Shown here: piece after piece, positions 13,887 through 14,337 of the stretch
How positions within the stretch are numbered: position 1 is the first letter of the stretch
How the letters are laid out: every line of letters starts with the position of its first letter
NCBI GenBank assembly: GCA_021160405.1
Contig: JAGHCO010000127.1
Coordinates: 1 to 14,337 of the forward strand
Origin: Candidatus Aerophobota bacterium
GTDB taxonomy: Bacteria; Aerophobota; Aerophobia; Aerophobales; JAGHCO01
DNA: 14,337 nt
Direction: 5' to 3'
The notes under the pieces: generated by a model
What the model was told of the DNA's origin: nothing
What the model saw: the letters and a program-made list of their open reading frames with translations, nothing else
The model's database searches: none
Translations under genes and position numbers: made by a program

Positions 13887-14337
13887 TTATATCTGTTAAT
13901 TCTTACTCTAAATGTAAACTAAATATCTCAATCACATTAAAATCAACGAAATAGTTTCGGTGAAAAATTCTGAAATTACACGGAAGCTAATAAAAACTTG
14001 TGATAATTTTTGGAGTATTTTAGATGGAGGAAGTTATCTGCAGGGGGGCAAAAACACTATCTCCAATAAACTTTACGAAAAATATAGGTTAATTTAGTAA
14101 TACATACAAAGGCAATTATCTTTATATACAGGGAAAACTGAGGATAGCATTTTTCTTATTTTTTGATTCTTGAAACTCTTTATTAGAAAGAGTTTACCAA
14201 CAGGAAGTGTATCATTTTCTAACATCTCTTATTCAGCTCTCTTTTAAAGCGGGTCAATAAATCCTATTCTCCACAATATCCATTTTTAAAGATCTTTTAG
14301 TCTAAAATTGACCGGATTGAATCTATTGCACAAAAAG
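13887..14337. other. Gene-free right end of the window
   Basis: No coding frame with a ribosome site and family-like sequence is visible on either strand. The stretch is AT-rich and holds a 9-pair hairpin (14173-14195) and minor palindromes such as AAAGATCTTT near 14288-14297. It is probably intergenic control DNA between the regulator gene and a gene beyond the window. Confidence 0.5.
14173..14195. repeat. Perfect 9-base-pair hairpin
   Basis: AAACTCTTT (14173-14181) and AAAGAGTTT (14187-14195) around the loop ATTAG. Neither strand has a T-run directly after the stem, so it is not a standard terminator. It could be a remnant terminator of an upstream unit outside the window or a binding site. 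Confidence 0.4.

Overview
The window reads as accessory carbohydrate-metabolism DNA from an AT-rich bacterium. Shine-Dalgarno sites are of the AGGAGG type and the -35/-10 boxes look sigma-70-like. The lineage cannot be fixed from sequence alone; gene style fits an uncultured anaerobic or fermentative bacterium. Every intact gene lies on the minus strand, so transcription runs from high to low coordinates.

Right end (13763-14337): no gene, but a repeat-rich control region upstream of a FadR-type GntR regulator (13034-13762). The regulator has a strong TTGACA/TATACT promoter with a TTGT-N3-ACAA palindrome on the transcription start, which suggests autoregulation. A 221-base control region then leads into a CUT1-type ABC sugar importer: solute-binding protein (11499-12812), MalF-like permease (10483-11382) and MalG-like permease (9608-10447). 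No ATPase is encoded here. A strong stem-loop sits between the binding-protein gene and the first permease gene.

Centre (3804-9565): five closely spaced genes follow the transporter and alternate between two families: URO-D-like, DegT-type aminotransferase, URO-D-like, DegT-type aminotransferase, URO-D-like. The three URO-D-superfamily proteins are strongly diverged from each other, and none shows the full His-x-Cys...Cys zinc set of corrinoid methyltransferases. Both aminotransferases keep their PLP lysine. A plausible terminator follows the last gene.

Left part: a decayed IS1182-like transposase (about 2686-3705) with at least two frameshifts, one stop and two internal deletions. It is followed by a non-coding block (about 2206-2665) rich in nested inverted repeats that looks like a structured RNA or a non-autonomous element. 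Then come a sugar-phosphate isomerase/epimerase-like TIM-barrel protein (1238-2110) and a Gfo/Idh/MocA dehydrogenase (165-1202), probably co-transcribed.

Taken together (inference), this is a regulated uptake and catabolic locus for a sugar, amino sugar or cyclitol. The importer brings it in, the dehydrogenase and isomerase oxidise and rearrange it, and the aminotransferases move an amino group on or off a keto intermediate. The role of the three URO-D-like proteins is unknown, and they are the most novel part of the locus.
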